Assembly: GCA_039184335.1 (NCBI GenBank)
Contig: JBCDBD010000027.1
Location: forward strand, 1-47,768
Direction: 5' to 3'
Length of the DNA: 47,768 nt
Origin: JBCDBD01 sp039184335
Lineage (GTDB): Bacteria > Bacteroidota > Bacteroidia > Flavobacteriales > Flavobacteriaceae
Below, in pieces: positions 8,348 through 17,606 of the stretch (positions are counted from its first letter, which is position 1; the number at the start of each line of letters is the position of its first letter). The position numbers were made by a program, and so were the translations under genes. The notes below the pieces were generated by a model, which had not been told where the DNA came from, searched no databases, and saw only the letters and a list, made by a program, of their open reading frames with translations.

Positions 8348-9586
8348 ATGCGACCATTGCTTATCAGTTTATCGGTTATGTTCTTTTTCGTGGCTTGCCA
8401 AGAAAAACCTAAAAATGAATTGCGTACAGGTGACTGGTGGGCTGCTCTCGAAGTATCTGAAAAAGAGCGACTTCCATTTAATTTTAAGCTTTCTAAAGCA
8501 GGAGATGCCTATTTGATGCAAATCAGAAATGCCGATGAGGTTGTCGAAGTTGATGAAATTTTGCTGGAGAACGATTCGATACGTATTCAAATGCCTGTTT
8601 TTGAGGGTTATATTTCAGGGATATTTTCAGAAAGCAAAATCATTGGGAGCTTTATTAAGGAAAGTCTTGGTCGTGTGGTGCCCTTTTCCGCCGTGTCTGG
8701 GGAAAGACCAAGATTTGGGATCACTACCCCGGCTTCTTTGGATGTATCAGGAATTTGGGAGGTCACTTTTGACTACGATACTGATGCGCCCTATATCGCA
8801 AAAGGAATTTTCAATCAGGTAGAAAACAAGGTCACGGGCACGTTTCGAACGACTACAGGTGATTATCGGTACCTTGAGGGGGTAGTTGAAGGCAAACGGC
8901 TCAAGCTATCTACCTTTGATGGGGCACATGCTTTTCTTTTTGTGGCCAATGCTACAGATTCTACCCTGTTGGGCAAATTTTATTCTGGCAATCACTCGAC
9001 AGAGCATTTTAGGGCTAAGCGCAATGACGCTTATGAACTACCAGATGCGAATATCTTGACCTTTTTGAGGGAAGGCTATGAGCGTTTTGATTTTTCTTTT
9101 CCTGAACCTAAAGGACAGCAGGTCAGTCTTGATGATGATGAATTTCAAGATAAGGTGGTTTTGGTACAGATCATGGGTACCTGGTGCCCCAACTGTTTGG
9201 ATGAGACCAAATTTTATATGGATTATTTGCGAAAGAATCCCGATTCGAACCTAAAGATTGTGGCATTGGCCTTTGAATATGCCAAGACCAAGGAAAAAGC
9301 AATGGAAGGAATCCAGCGATTAAAGGATAGGGTAGGGGTGACCTATCCTATTCTACTGGCGCAAATAGGGACGTCGAGTAAGCAAAGGGCGAATGAGAAA
9401 CTGCCGATGCTGAATCATGTGCTTTCGTACCCTACGACTATTTATATCGATCGAAAAGGGGAGGTTCGAAAAATACATACGGGTTTCAATGGGCCAGCTA
9501 CAGGCCCAAAATATGAGGAATTTAAGTTGGATTTTGATCAAACAGTGAAGGCACTGTTATCTGAAACCGTAGAGGAGGTTAGATGA
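8348..9586 (+). CDS. TlpA-like thiol-disulfide oxidoreductase lipoprotein
   Basis: A 412-residue envelope protein. The N-terminus MRPLLISLSVMFFFVAC is a type II signal with the likely lipidated Cys at 17 (lipobox FVAC, slightly off consensus at -3). Residues about 20-240 are beta-rich and built of two similar stretches, which suggests a duplicated ligand or DUF4369-like module. The C-terminal ~170 residues are a thioredoxin fold of AhpC/TSA-TlpA type: VVLVQIMGTWCPNCLDE carries the redox pair C280 and C283, followed by a later cis-Pro region near LSYPTTIYID. It is expected to reduce disulfides or assist cytochrome c or protein thiol maintenance in the periplasm. Unlike the lipoprotein at 1091-2479, the active site is intact. 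Its last 8 bases overlap the 3' end of leuB on the other strand. Confidence 0.85.
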   Translation: MRPLLISLSVMFFFVACQEKPKNELRTGDWWAALEVSEKERLPFNFKLSKAGDAYLMQIRNADEVVEVDEILLENDSIRIQMPVFEGYISGIFSESKIIGSFIKESLGRVVPFSAVSGERPRFGITTPASLDVSGIWEVTFDYDTDAPYIAKGIFNQVENKVTGTFRTTTGDYRYLEGVVEGKRLKLSTFDGAHAFLFVANATDSTLLGKFYSGNHSTEHFRAKRNDAYELPDANILTFLREGYERFDFSFPEPKGQQVSLDDDEFQDKVVLVQIMGTWCPNCLDETKFYMDYLRKNPDSNLKIVALAFEYAKTKEKAMEGIQRLKDRVGVTYPILLAQIGTSSKQRANEKLPMLNHVLSYPTTIYIDRKGEVRKIHTGFNGPATGPKYEEFKLDFDQTVKALLSETVEEVR

Positions 9587-10697
9587 TGGTCGACTTACCC
9601 AAACCAATATTTTCATCGTTCATGTTCAGATCATCATCATTGTCTACAATATTGGCTGCAATGAAGTCACCTACATGATTGGTGCCATATTTGCTTTTTG
9701 GGCTCAAATCTGGAGTTACTATTTCTTTTTCCAATGATTTATCCACCGCTTCACGTACGGCCATGGCTTCTTCAAAAAGCCCATAATGTTCCAATAACAT
9801 GGCTGCTGAAAGTATGGATGCCACGGGATTTGCGATGTCTTTGCCTTTGGCTTGCGGGTATGAACCATGGATGGGTTCAAATAAGGAATTTTCTTCCCCA
9901 ATGGATGCTGATGCCAGCAGCCCAATGGATCCCCCAATGACACTTCCTTCATCCGAAATGATGTCACCGAACATATTTTCGGTCAAGATAACGTCGAATT
10001 GACTCGGATTCAGTATGATCTGCATTGCCGCATTATCCACAAAAAGAAAGTCCAATTCCACTTCAGGGTAACTTTCCCCAATGTTGGTAACTACCCTTCG
10101 CCATAACCGGGAAGATTCCAATACATTGGCCTTGTCAACCAAGGTCAGCTTTTTTCTTCTGTTTTTCGCAGCTTTAAAAGCCAAATGAGCAATACGGCTG
10201 ATTTCCTTTTCAGAATATTCACAAAGGTCGGAAGCTACCGTGCCCGATTTGTTCAATTTCTTTTCCCCGAAATAAATGCCACCCGTCAATTCACGGTAGA
10301 TGGTGAAATCGGTACCTGAAATGATACCTTCCTTCAATGGTGATCGGTCGATAAGCGTCGGAAATACCTTAACGGGGCGGATGTTGGTGAACAGTCCTAG
10401 TTCTTTCCGTAATTTTAACAGTCCTTGTTCTGGTCTCACCTTGGCATTGGGATCATTGTCGTACTTAGGGTCACCTATGGCCCCGAAGAGTACAGCATCT
10501 GCCTCTTTGCAAAGTCTTAGGGTGGCCTCTGGCAATGGATTTCCGGTCTTATCAATGGCAATGGCCCCTACCGAAGCTTCTTTGTACACAAAATTGTGGT
10601 TGAAGGTTTCTTCAACGGCTTGCAGGCATTTTACGGCCTGTTCCAATACTTCAGGACCTATACCGTCACCCGGCAATAAAGCGATGTTCAAGTTCAT
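9579..10697 (-). CDS. leuB: 3-isopropylmalate dehydrogenase
   Basis: LeuB oxidises and decarboxylates 3-isopropylmalate to 2-oxoisocaproate with NAD+, the third stage of leucine synthesis. The 372-residue protein shows the full beta-decarboxylating dehydrogenase pattern: GDGIGPEVL near the N-terminus, ELTGGIYFGEK (about 136-146), the metal/substrate region ENMFGDIISDEGSVIGGS with its two Asp, and the NAD site FEPIHGSYPQAKGKDIANP. It is the last gene of the leuA-leuC-leuD-leuB operon, 3 bases after leuD. The ATG at 10697 gives the usual N-terminus. Its stop lies within an 8-base tail-to-tail overlap with the TlpA-like gene. Confidence 0.96.
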   Translation of the reverse strand: MNLNIALLPGDGIGPEVLEQAVKCLQAVEETFNHNFVYKEASVGAIAIDKTGNPLPEATLRLCKEADAVLFGAIGDPKYDNDPNAKVRPEQGLLKLRKELGLFTNIRPVKVFPTLIDRSPLKEGIISGTDFTIYRELTGGIYFGEKKLNKSGTVASDLCEYSEKEISRIAHLAFKAAKNRRKKLTLVDKANVLESSRLWRRVVTNIGESYPEVELDFLFVDNAAMQIILNPSQFDVILTENMFGDIISDEGSVIGGSIGLLASASIGEENSLFEPIHGSYPQAKGKDIANPVASILSAAMLLEHYGLFEEAMAVREAVDKSLEKEIVTPDLSPKSKYGTNHVGDFIAANIVDNDDDLNMNDENIGLGKSTII

Positions 10698-10700
10698 GGT

Positions 10701-11288
10701 TCAATGGTTTTGTGCTTCGAACGTTTTGATAACATCTTTTTTACTGATCAAAAAGTCGATATCATCGTATCCGTTGATAAGGCACATTTTTTTGTAGGCA
10801 TCAATATCAAAACGTTCATCCAATCCGATGTCACCCAAAGCTAATCTCTGATTCTCAAGATCAATATGAAGTGTTGCATTCGGATTTTCTGAGATATGCT
10901 TTAGCAATCGTTGTAACTTTTCTTCATCGATTTTAATGGGCAAGATGCCATTGTTCAGGGCATTTCCCCTGAAGATATCTGCAAAATAGCTAGAGACGAC
11001 TACCTTAAAGCCATAATCCGCCAGGGCCCATGCCGCATGTTCACGACTTGATCCACAACCAAAGTTTTCTCCGGCAACCAAGATACTGCCTTCATATGTA
11101 GCATCGTTCAGCACAAATTTTTTGTTGGGGGTTCCATCTTTTTGATAGCGCCAGTCGCGAAAAAGGTTTTCACCAAACCCAATCTTATGGGTTGCTTTTA
11201 AAAAACGCGCCGGAATGATTTGGTCGGTATCCACATTTTCAATGGGCAATGGGACGGCTCTTGAAGTCAGGGTCTTAAATTTTTCCAT
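10701..11288 (-). CDS. leuD: 3-isopropylmalate dehydratase small subunit
   Basis: LeuD is the swivel-domain subunit that pairs with LeuC to isomerise 2-isopropylmalate to 3-isopropylmalate. The 195 residues match the family length. Motifs: VPLPIENVDTDQIIPARFLK at the N-terminus, and VAGENFGCGSSREHAAWALADYG (about 73-95), the substrate-recognition loop with GSSREHA. The ATG overlaps the leuC stop by one base (TAATG), which indicates translational coupling of the two subunits. Confidence 0.96.
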   Translation of the reverse strand: MEKFKTLTSRAVPLPIENVDTDQIIPARFLKATHKIGFGENLFRDWRYQKDGTPNKKFVLNDATYEGSILVAGENFGCGSSREHAAWALADYGFKVVVSSYFADIFRGNALNNGILPIKIDEEKLQRLLKHISENPNATLHIDLENQRLALGDIGLDERFDIDAYKKMCLINGYDDIDFLISKKDVIKTFEAQNH

Positions 11289-12673
11289 TACACCAGTTCC
11301 ATTTCGGTTACGTCAACAATCTTTCCTTCAACAGCTGTAAGGGCTGCAACGAGCGGGCTGGCCAAAAAAGTTCTTGCTCCCGGACCCTGTCTGCCCTCAA
11401 AGTTACGGTTTGAGGTGGACACACAATATTCCCCTGCCGGAATTTTATCCTCGTTCATTCCCAAACATGCGGAGCATCCTGATTGACGGATTTCAAATCC
11501 TGCCTCCTCGAAAACTTCTTGAAGCCCTTCTTCTTTTATTTGTTTGGCCACCTGCTGTGATCCAGGTACGATCAGTGCGGTAACATTTTTCGCTTTTTGT
11601 TTTCCTTTGATTTGAGAGGCAGCCATCCTAAAGTCCTCAATACGGGAATTGGTGCAGCTGCCAATGAATACGTAGTTGATGGGATGGTTGATAAGTGATT
11701 GCCCTTTTTCCAGTCCCATATACTGTAAGGCCTTGTCGAAGGAAGCATCGTTCATTTCAGGGATTCGGCCATTGATTTTTATACCCATCCCCGGATTGGT
11801 GCCATAGGTGATCATGGGTAGAATGTCGGCGGCATCAAACTCATGCTCCATATCGAATTCGGCACCATCATCAGTGGGCAATGTTTGCCAATGGGCCACT
11901 TTTTTTTGCCATTTTTCGCCTTTAGGTGCAAATTCCCTGCCTTTGACATAAGCAAAGGTAGTTGCATCAGGAGCGATCATTCCGCCCCTGGCACCCATTT
12001 CAATACTCATATTGCAGACGGTCATTCTACCTTCCATGGTCATGTTTTCAAAAACCTCGCCGGCATATTCCACAAAATATCCTGTTCCTGAATTGGTGCC
12101 CAGTCGGGCAATGATGTAAAGGATGACATCTTTGGGCAGTACATTATCGTTCAGCCTACCGTTGACCGTGATACGCATTTTTTTTGGTTTGTTCAGTAAT
12201 AAGCACTGACTGGCAAATACTTGGGCCACCTGACTTGTACCGATACCAAAGGCGATAGTGCCAAAAGCACCATGGGTAGAGGTATGGCTGTCACCACAGA
12301 CCATGGTCATTCCTGGTTGTGTGATTCCCAATTCTGGCGCCATGACATGAACAATACCTTGGTATTGGTGTCCTAAACCATATAGCGTGACCCCACGTTT
12401 GGTACAGTTCTGGGTGAGCATTTCAACCTGCTTTCTCGAGAGCGCATCCTTTATGGTCAAATGCTGGTCAATGGTCGGTACGTTATGATCGGCAGTAGCA
12501 ACCGTTCTATCTGGTCGTGCAAGTGGAATGCCACGTTCGTCCAATTCAGCAAATGCTTGCGGACTGGTCACTTCGTGAATCAGATGTTGATCGATGTATA
12601 GAATCTGGGGTCCGTCAGGTACCGTTTCAACCACATGGGCATCCCAGACCTTGTCGAACAGTGTTTTTTTCAT
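11288..12673 (-). CDS. leuC: 3-isopropylmalate dehydratase large subunit
   Basis: LeuC is the aconitase-like large subunit that carries the [4Fe-4S] cluster and forms the active enzyme with LeuD. The 461-residue protein has the cluster cysteines in IGSCTNSRIEDF (first Cys) and SGCSACLGMNEDKIP (second and third), plus the signature VCGDSHTSTHGAFGTIAFGIG and a C-terminal STSNRNFEGRQG. It is coupled on both sides: its ATG overlaps the leuA stop by one base and its stop overlaps the leuD start by one base. Confidence 0.96.
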   Translation of the reverse strand: MKKTLFDKVWDAHVVETVPDGPQILYIDQHLIHEVTSPQAFAELDERGIPLARPDRTVATADHNVPTIDQHLTIKDALSRKQVEMLTQNCTKRGVTLYGLGHQYQGIVHVMAPELGITQPGMTMVCGDSHTSTHGAFGTIAFGIGTSQVAQVFASQCLLLNKPKKMRITVNGRLNDNVLPKDVILYIIARLGTNSGTGYFVEYAGEVFENMTMEGRMTVCNMSIEMGARGGMIAPDATTFAYVKGREFAPKGEKWQKKVAHWQTLPTDDGAEFDMEHEFDAADILPMITYGTNPGMGIKINGRIPEMNDASFDKALQYMGLEKGQSLINHPINYVFIGSCTNSRIEDFRMAASQIKGKQKAKNVTALIVPGSQQVAKQIKEEGLQEVFEEAGFEIRQSGCSACLGMNEDKIPAGEYCVSTSNRNFEGRQGPGARTFLASPLVAALTAVEGKIVDVTEMELV

Positions 12674-13845
12674 TACGCCAAACTTTCAATATTGACACTA
12701 CTGGTCTCAATAATCTCATGGATGTCTTCATCCATGATTTCTTTCTTTCGATCCGCAAATTTGAGAAAATTTTCATAAACAGCGTCTAGCTGTAATTTAG
12801 TCAACTCGTAGCCTACATTTTTTGCTCGATAGGCCAAGGCAGCACGACCACTTCTGGCAGTCAGCACAATTGATGATTCGCTGACCCCGACATCTTCTGG
12901 ATCAATGATTTCGTAGGTCTCACGATTTTTGATGACCCCATCTTGGTGTATTCCCGAACTATGCGCAAAAGCATTGGTACCAACAATAGCTTTATTGGGC
13001 TGTACGGGCATACCCATTTTTTGTGATACCATTCTACTTGTGTCATACAACAGTTTGCTATTGATATTGGTATCGAGGTTCAAATTGGGATGTTGTCGCA
13101 TGATCATGACCACTTCTTCCAATGATGTGTTGCCAGCACGTTCGCCAATTCCATTGATGGTACATTCAATCTGGCGTGCACCATTGATCACTCCGGCTAT
13201 AGAGTTCGCGGTTGCGAGCCCCAAATCGTTATGGCAGTGGCACGAAAGGATTGCCCTCTCAATACCAGATACATTTTCTTTTAAGTATTTCATCTTGGCA
13301 CCATATTCTTCGGACAAACAATACCCAGTAGTGTCTGGAATGTTCAAAACGGTTGCCCCAGCCTTGATTACAGCCTCACAGACCCGTGCCAAATAGTCAT
13401 TATCGGTTCTACCAGCATCTTCGGCATAAAACTCCACATCTTCAACAAAGGTTTTTGCATATTTTACGGCCTCAACGGCGCGCTGCAAAATGGCCTCACG
13501 ATTTGATTTAAACTTGTACTTGATGTGGGAATCTGAAGTGCCGATACCAGTGTGTATTCTGGGTTTTTTCGCATTTTTTATGGCTTCGGCAGCCACCTCG
13601 ATATCTTTTTTCACTGATCGGGTCAACCCGCAAACAGTGGCATTTTTGACCAATTTCGCAATTTCACTTACCGACTTAAAATCTCCAGGGCTAGATATGG
13701 GAAACCCGGCTTCGATTACATCTACTCCCAATTCATCCAAACGTTCAGCAATCACCAGCTTCTGTTTGGTATCTAATTTACAACCAGGCACCTGTTCGCC
13801 ATCCCTTAGTGTGGTATCAAATATTTGTACCTTATCTTTACTCAT
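12673..13845 (-). CDS. leuA: 2-isopropylmalate synthase, short form without the regulatory domain
   Basis: LeuA condenses acetyl-CoA with 2-oxoisovalerate, the committed step of leucine synthesis. The catalytic TIM barrel is complete: VQIFDTTLRDGEQVPG at the N-terminus, GIGTSDSHIK, the metal-binding SCHCHNDLGLA, NGIGERAGN and SSGIHQDGV. The protein ends at 390 residues, right after the barrel and its linker, so the ~120-residue C-terminal LeuA dimer domain that binds leucine for feedback inhibition is absent. I start at the ATG at 13845 (MSKDKVQIFD); 16 extra upstream codons are open but do not look conserved. Citramalate or homocitrate synthase are alternatives by fold, but the leuC-leuD-leuB context favours LeuA. 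It is the first gene of the operon. Confidence 0.93.
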   Translation of the reverse strand: MSKDKVQIFDTTLRDGEQVPGCKLDTKQKLVIAERLDELGVDVIEAGFPISSPGDFKSVSEIAKLVKNATVCGLTRSVKKDIEVAAEAIKNAKKPRIHTGIGTSDSHIKYKFKSNREAILQRAVEAVKYAKTFVEDVEFYAEDAGRTDNDYLARVCEAVIKAGATVLNIPDTTGYCLSEEYGAKMKYLKENVSGIERAILSCHCHNDLGLATANSIAGVINGARQIECTINGIGERAGNTSLEEVVMIMRQHPNLNLDTNINSKLLYDTSRMVSQKMGMPVQPNKAIVGTNAFAHSSGIHQDGVIKNRETYEIIDPEDVGVSESSIVLTARSGRAALAYRAKNVGYELTKLQLDAVYENFLKFADRKKEIMDEDIHEIIETSSVNIESLA

Positions 13846-13991
13846 TATTTTAGTCAGTTTTGGATAAACTATACGAAAATAACCTACCTGCATTCACGAA
13901 CTCAGAATGATTGGAAACCATTACAATGTTGAACTGTTTTATTGATTTTGTAAAAATCTGAATTACAGTTTTTTAAATAGTTTTTTTTACG

Positions 13992-15536
13992 ATGACAAAT
14001 ACCCAAAGGGATACCTTGTTCATACTTATCAAGTCGCTCTCAAAATCAGAAAAACGACAGTTTAAGCTGTATGTGGGTAGACTGGGCGTCAATACTGACG
14101 CCAAGTTTTTGGCTCTGTTCAATTTGTTGGATAAGATGCGGGATTATAACGAGGCCCAAATTTTAACCAGTGGTATAGTGAAAAAAGCCCAATTATCAAA
14201 TCTAAAAGCACACCTGTACAAGCAGATTTTGGTAAGTCTTCGGTTAAATCCGGTCAATCAAAATATACGGGTACAGATTCGTGAACAGCTCGATTTTGCA
14301 ACCATCCTCTACCAGAAAGGGCTGTACAAGCAAAGCTTGAAGATTTTGGATAAGGCCAAGAACATGGCCATTGAGCATGAAGAAAAGAACGTGGCCTATG
14401 AGATTGTCGAGCTTGAAAAGATCATTGAGACACAGTTCATCACACGCAGTATACCGGATCGGGCAGATGAATTGGCCGTACAGGCCAAAGAACTGTCTGC
14501 CCAGAATGTGATGACGAGCAAACTGTCTAACCTCTCACTTCAGTTGTATGGAATGATGCTCAAGGTGGGCTATGTACGAAATGATGAGGACCTGCAACGT
14601 GTAGAACGATATTTTGACCGTCATTTGCCCGTATTCAAAATGGACGATTTAGGCTTTCGTGAAAAGCTGTGGCTCTATAAGTCACATTTGTGGTACAGTT
14701 TCTTGATACAAGATTTTCTGTCTTCGTACAAATATGCCAGTAAGTGGGTCGATCTTTTCTATGAGCATGAAGAAATGATCTATTTGAACCCCGTTTTCTT
14801 TCTGAAGGGGAACCATTATTTGTTGGAATCCCTATTTTTTGTGAAGTACGGCTCACAGTTTAAGGAAACTTTGGAAAAATTGGGACTCATGGTCGATAGC
14901 AAGCGATTTCCAAAAAATGATAATATCGCTTCATTGGCTTTTTTATACCTTAATTCCAATAGGTTGAACCTACACTTTTTGGATGGTACCTTTGACAAGG
15001 GGCTTTATCTGGTCAATATTGTGGAATACGGTATCAAAAAACATGGTAATCGCATCGATCAGCATCATATCATGCTGTTATATTATAAAATTGCCTGTTT
15101 GTATTTTGGTAATGGTGATAATAAGAATTGTATCGTCTACTTAAAACGGATCATTACGAACAAAAACTTGAAAATGCGTGAAGATTTGATGTGCTTTGCA
15201 CGTGTTCTCAGTTTGGTCGCCCATTATGAGGCAGGAATGGATTACCATTTAGAGGTACAGTTGAAAAGCACGTATAAGTTTTTACTGAAAATGAACGATT
15301 TGCATGCGGTTCAAAAAGAAATGATCAAGTTTTTGCGAAACCTTGGTGACATTTACCCAAGCGAGCTAAAAAATGAGTTTCAAAAGCTGTATAACGAGTT
15401 GAAAAAATATGAAGACCACCCCTATGAGAAAAGGGCATTTTTATACCTCGATATCCTTTCATGGTTAGAGAGCCATCTTCAGAACAAACCGGTTGCCCAG
15501 GTCATCCGGGAAAAGGCCTTGGCGGTCAGCCGTTGA
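13992..15536 (+). CDS. Helical repeat (TPR-like) cytoplasmic protein, function unknown
   Basis: A 514-residue protein with no signal peptide or membrane segment. The sequence is almost wholly alpha-helical, with tandem ~35-residue helix pairs that resemble degenerate TPRs (for example ATILYQKGLYKQSLKILDKA, about 104-123, and IACLYFGNGDNKNCIVYLKR, about 374-393). The N-terminal ~100 residues (LIKSLSKSEKRQFKLYV) are strongly basic. It may be a scaffold or nucleic-acid-binding adaptor; I do not know a named family. It is divergent from leuA across 146 bases and overlaps the 3' end of the pseudouridine synthase gene by 11 bases. Confidence 0.7.
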   Translation: MTNTQRDTLFILIKSLSKSEKRQFKLYVGRLGVNTDAKFLALFNLLDKMRDYNEAQILTSGIVKKAQLSNLKAHLYKQILVSLRLNPVNQNIRVQIREQLDFATILYQKGLYKQSLKILDKAKNMAIEHEEKNVAYEIVELEKIIETQFITRSIPDRADELAVQAKELSAQNVMTSKLSNLSLQLYGMMLKVGYVRNDEDLQRVERYFDRHLPVFKMDDLGFREKLWLYKSHLWYSFLIQDFLSSYKYASKWVDLFYEHEEMIYLNPVFFLKGNHYLLESLFFVKYGSQFKETLEKLGLMVDSKRFPKNDNIASLAFLYLNSNRLNLHFLDGTFDKGLYLVNIVEYGIKKHGNRIDQHHIMLLYYKIACLYFGNGDNKNCIVYLKRIITNKNLKMREDLMCFARVLSLVAHYEAGMDYHLEVQLKSTYKFLLKMNDLHAVQKEMIKFLRNLGDIYPSELKNEFQKLYNELKKYEDHPYEKRAFLYLDILSWLESHLQNKPVAQVIREKALAVSR

Positions 15537-16218
15537 TGCAGGCATCCCAAATGGGGTCTTTTGGGGGATTGGCCTGCAACAATAGGGTCTCCTTTTTTAC
15601 GGGGTGTTCAAATGAGAGTCTTTGTGAGTGTAAATGAATGCTACCATCTTTATTGCTTCTTGTTGCACCATACTTTAAATCTCCCTTTATGATGCAGCCG
15701 ATTGCGGCCAATTGTGCTCGAATTTGATGGTGCCTGCCGGTTTTTAGATTGATTTCCAATAAGGCATAATGGTCCAATCTTGCCTTGATTAGATAAGTTA
15801 AAACGGCTTTTTTACCTTTCGGCACTTCTTTTTCATGGGCATACGACTTGTTTTGTGCTGAATTTCGTACCAACCAATGTTCTAAAAGTGCATGTTCTTT
15901 TTTAGGGGTGTTCTTTACAATCGCCCAATACGTTTTTTTGGTTTTTCCTTCAGCAAATAGTCTGTTCAATCGTGAAAGGGCCTTTGAAGTTTTCGCGAAC
16001 ACGATGATGCCAGAGGTTGGGCGATCTAACCGATGCACCACGCCCAAAAAAACATTTCCTGGTTTGTTATGCTTATGTTTAAGGTATTTCTTGACGATTT
16101 CTGAAAGTGGGGTGTCTCCCGTTTGGTCACCTTGCACAATATCACCAGGTCTTTTGTTGATTGCGACCAGGTGATTGTCCTCATATAGAACTTGCAGGTT
16201 TTTTATATTGGACTTCAT
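15526..16218 (-). CDS. RluA-family RNA pseudouridine synthase
   Basis: A 230-residue enzyme of the RluA/RluC/RluD group, which isomerises specific uridines of rRNA or tRNA to pseudouridine. The catalytic motif VHRLDRPTSG is at 61-70, with the nucleophilic Asp at 65. KTYWAIV and KTGRHHQIRAQLA are the next family landmarks. There is no N-terminal S4 domain, so it resembles the short RluA/TruC type more than RluD. It starts 6 bases after the panB stop and is likely cotranscribed. Its target base cannot be told from sequence. The last 11 bases overlap the facing gene. Confidence 0.9.
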   Translation of the reverse strand: MKSNIKNLQVLYEDNHLVAINKRPGDIVQGDQTGDTPLSEIVKKYLKHKHNKPGNVFLGVVHRLDRPTSGIIVFAKTSKALSRLNRLFAEGKTKKTYWAIVKNTPKKEHALLEHWLVRNSAQNKSYAHEKEVPKGKKAVLTYLIKARLDHYALLEINLKTGRHHQIRAQLAAIGCIIKGDLKYGATRSNKDGSIHLHSQRLSFEHPVKKETLLLQANPPKDPIWDACING

Positions 16219-16224
16219 CCCATA

Positions 16225-17043
16225 TCAATACTGCTCACGCTCGTTGGGAAAATCACGACTCTTGACATCGGTGACATATTGCGAAACGGCATTCCCCATT
16301 TCTTCATAGAGGTTCAAATAGCGCCTTAAAAACCTGGGGTTGAACTCATGGGTCATACCCAAAAGATCGTGCACTACCAGAACTTGGCCATCTACTCCAT
16401 TACCGGCACCAATACCAATGATTGGAATGGAAACACTTTCAGCTACTTCTTCGGCAAGTTTCGCCGGAATTTTTTCGAGCACGATGCCAAAACAACCAGT
16501 TTCTTCAAGCATTTTGGCATCTTCCTTTAGTTTTTTAGCCTCTTGCTCCTCTTTTGCGCGAACGGAATAGGTGCCGAATTTATAGATAGATTGTGGGGTC
16601 AATCCCAAATGTCCCATTACGGGAATACCGGCTTGTAAAATTCGCTTGACCGACTCTTTGATTTCTTCGCCACCTTCTACCTTTACTGCATGGGCACCGC
16701 TTTCTTTCATTATTCGTATGGCAGAGCGGAGCGCTTCCTTTGAATCACTTTGATAGCTGCCGAAGGGTATGTCAACGACAACTAACGCCCTTTTGGCAGC
16801 ACGTACCACCGCACTGGCATGATAGATCATTTGGTCTAAAGTAATGGGTAAGGTGGTTTCATGGCCTGCAATGACGTTGCTGGCTGAATCACCGACCAAA
16901 ATGACATCGACATGAGCAGCATCCACAATCTTTGCCATGGAATAGTCGTAAGAGGTCAGCATCGATATTTTTTCACCGCTTTGCTTCATTTCAATCAGCG
17001 ATTTCACGGTGACCCTTTTATATTCTTTTTTGGCAATAGACAT
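16225..17043 (-). CDS. panB: 3-methyl-2-oxobutanoate hydroxymethyltransferase
   Basis: PanB makes ketopantoate from 2-oxoisovalerate and methylene-tetrahydrofolate, the first step towards pantothenate and coenzyme A. The 272-residue protein has the family pattern: LTSYDYSMAKIVDAAHVDVI, the metal-binding LVGDSASNVIAGHETTLP (Asp in VGDS), VVVDIPFGSYQ, VKVEGG, PVMGHLGLTPQ and IGIGAGNGVDGQVLV. Its substrate is the same keto acid used by LeuA next door, a natural branch point. The start is the ATG at 17043. It is first in a two-gene unit with the pseudouridine synthase and divergent from the NTF2-like gene. Confidence 0.95.
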   Translation of the reverse strand: MSIAKKEYKRVTVKSLIEMKQSGEKISMLTSYDYSMAKIVDAAHVDVILVGDSASNVIAGHETTLPITLDQMIYHASAVVRAAKRALVVVDIPFGSYQSDSKEALRSAIRIMKESGAHAVKVEGGEEIKESVKRILQAGIPVMGHLGLTPQSIYKFGTYSVRAKEEQEAKKLKEDAKMLEETGCFGIVLEKIPAKLAEEVAESVSIPIIGIGAGNGVDGQVLVVHDLLGMTHEFNPRFLRRYLNLYEEMGNAVSQYVTDVKSRDFPNEREQY

Positions 17044-17111
17044 TTGTTTTGGTTTTGAGCACTAAATGTAAGCAGTTTTGTTTAATTTGGAATATTACCA
17101 AAATTTCAACT

Positions 17112-17579
17112 ATGAAATACCCTTTTACATTTCTTTTCTCATTTGTGTTCTTATTGCAAGGTTTGGCACAAGATGTAGAAAAGGCAGCTGTAAAAAAAAT
17201 CATCACCACTTTTTTTGAGGGCTTTCACAAGCAAGACTCCAGTCTCATCAAAAGTACGGTTGCCGATGCTATGGTATTGCAGACCACAGCACGTAGCAAA
17301 GAAGGAAAGACACTTTTTCGGACCGACGATTTTGGTAAATTCTTGAAGTCGATCGTCAGTATTCCCGATAGTGTGGAGTTTGAGGAAAAGCTGACCTCAT
17401 TTTCCATACAGGTAGATCGGACAATGGCCAATGCCTGGGTGGGCTATGAATTTTGGCTTAACAATGAATTTAGCCATTGTGGCATAAACTCATTTCAGTT
17501 GATTGATTTTGATGGGGAGTGGAAAATCATCTATTTGATCGACACCCGTGGTAGAGCAGGGTGTTTTGACGAGCAGTAG
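17112..17579 (+). CDS. Secreted NTF2-like (SnoaL/DUF4440-type) protein
   Basis: A 155-residue protein with an N-terminal signal peptide (MKYPFTFLFSFVFLLQGLAQ, cleavage near GLA-Q). The mature part has the alternating helix-strand pattern of the NTF2-like cone fold: AAVKKIITTFFEGFHKQD, VADAMVLQTT, and the C-terminal strands WVGYEFWLNN and WKIIYLIDTRG. Such proteins bind small ligands or are small enzymes; nothing here identifies the ligand. I start at the ATG at 17112; the frame is open upstream but the extra residues precede the signal peptide. The gene is divergent from panB across 68 bases. Confidence 0.75.
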   Translation: MKYPFTFLFSFVFLLQGLAQDVEKAAVKKIITTFFEGFHKQDSSLIKSTVADAMVLQTTARSKEGKTLFRTDDFGKFLKSIVSIPDSVEFEEKLTSFSIQVDRTMANAWVGYEFWLNNEFSHCGINSFQLIDFDGEWKIIYLIDTRGRAGCFDEQ

Positions 17580-17581
17580 GG

Positions 17582-17598
17582 CCAGGGACAGTCCTTGG
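17582..17598. terminator. Weak hairpin between convergent genes
   Basis: CCAGGGAC (17582-17589) can pair with GTCCTTGG (17591-17598) with one G-U pair; the real loop would be 3-5 bases. It sits in the 27-base gap between two convergent genes, a place where a shared terminator is expected, but no T run follows on either strand. Confidence 0.3.
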
Positions 17599-17606
17599 AC
17601 GATTGT

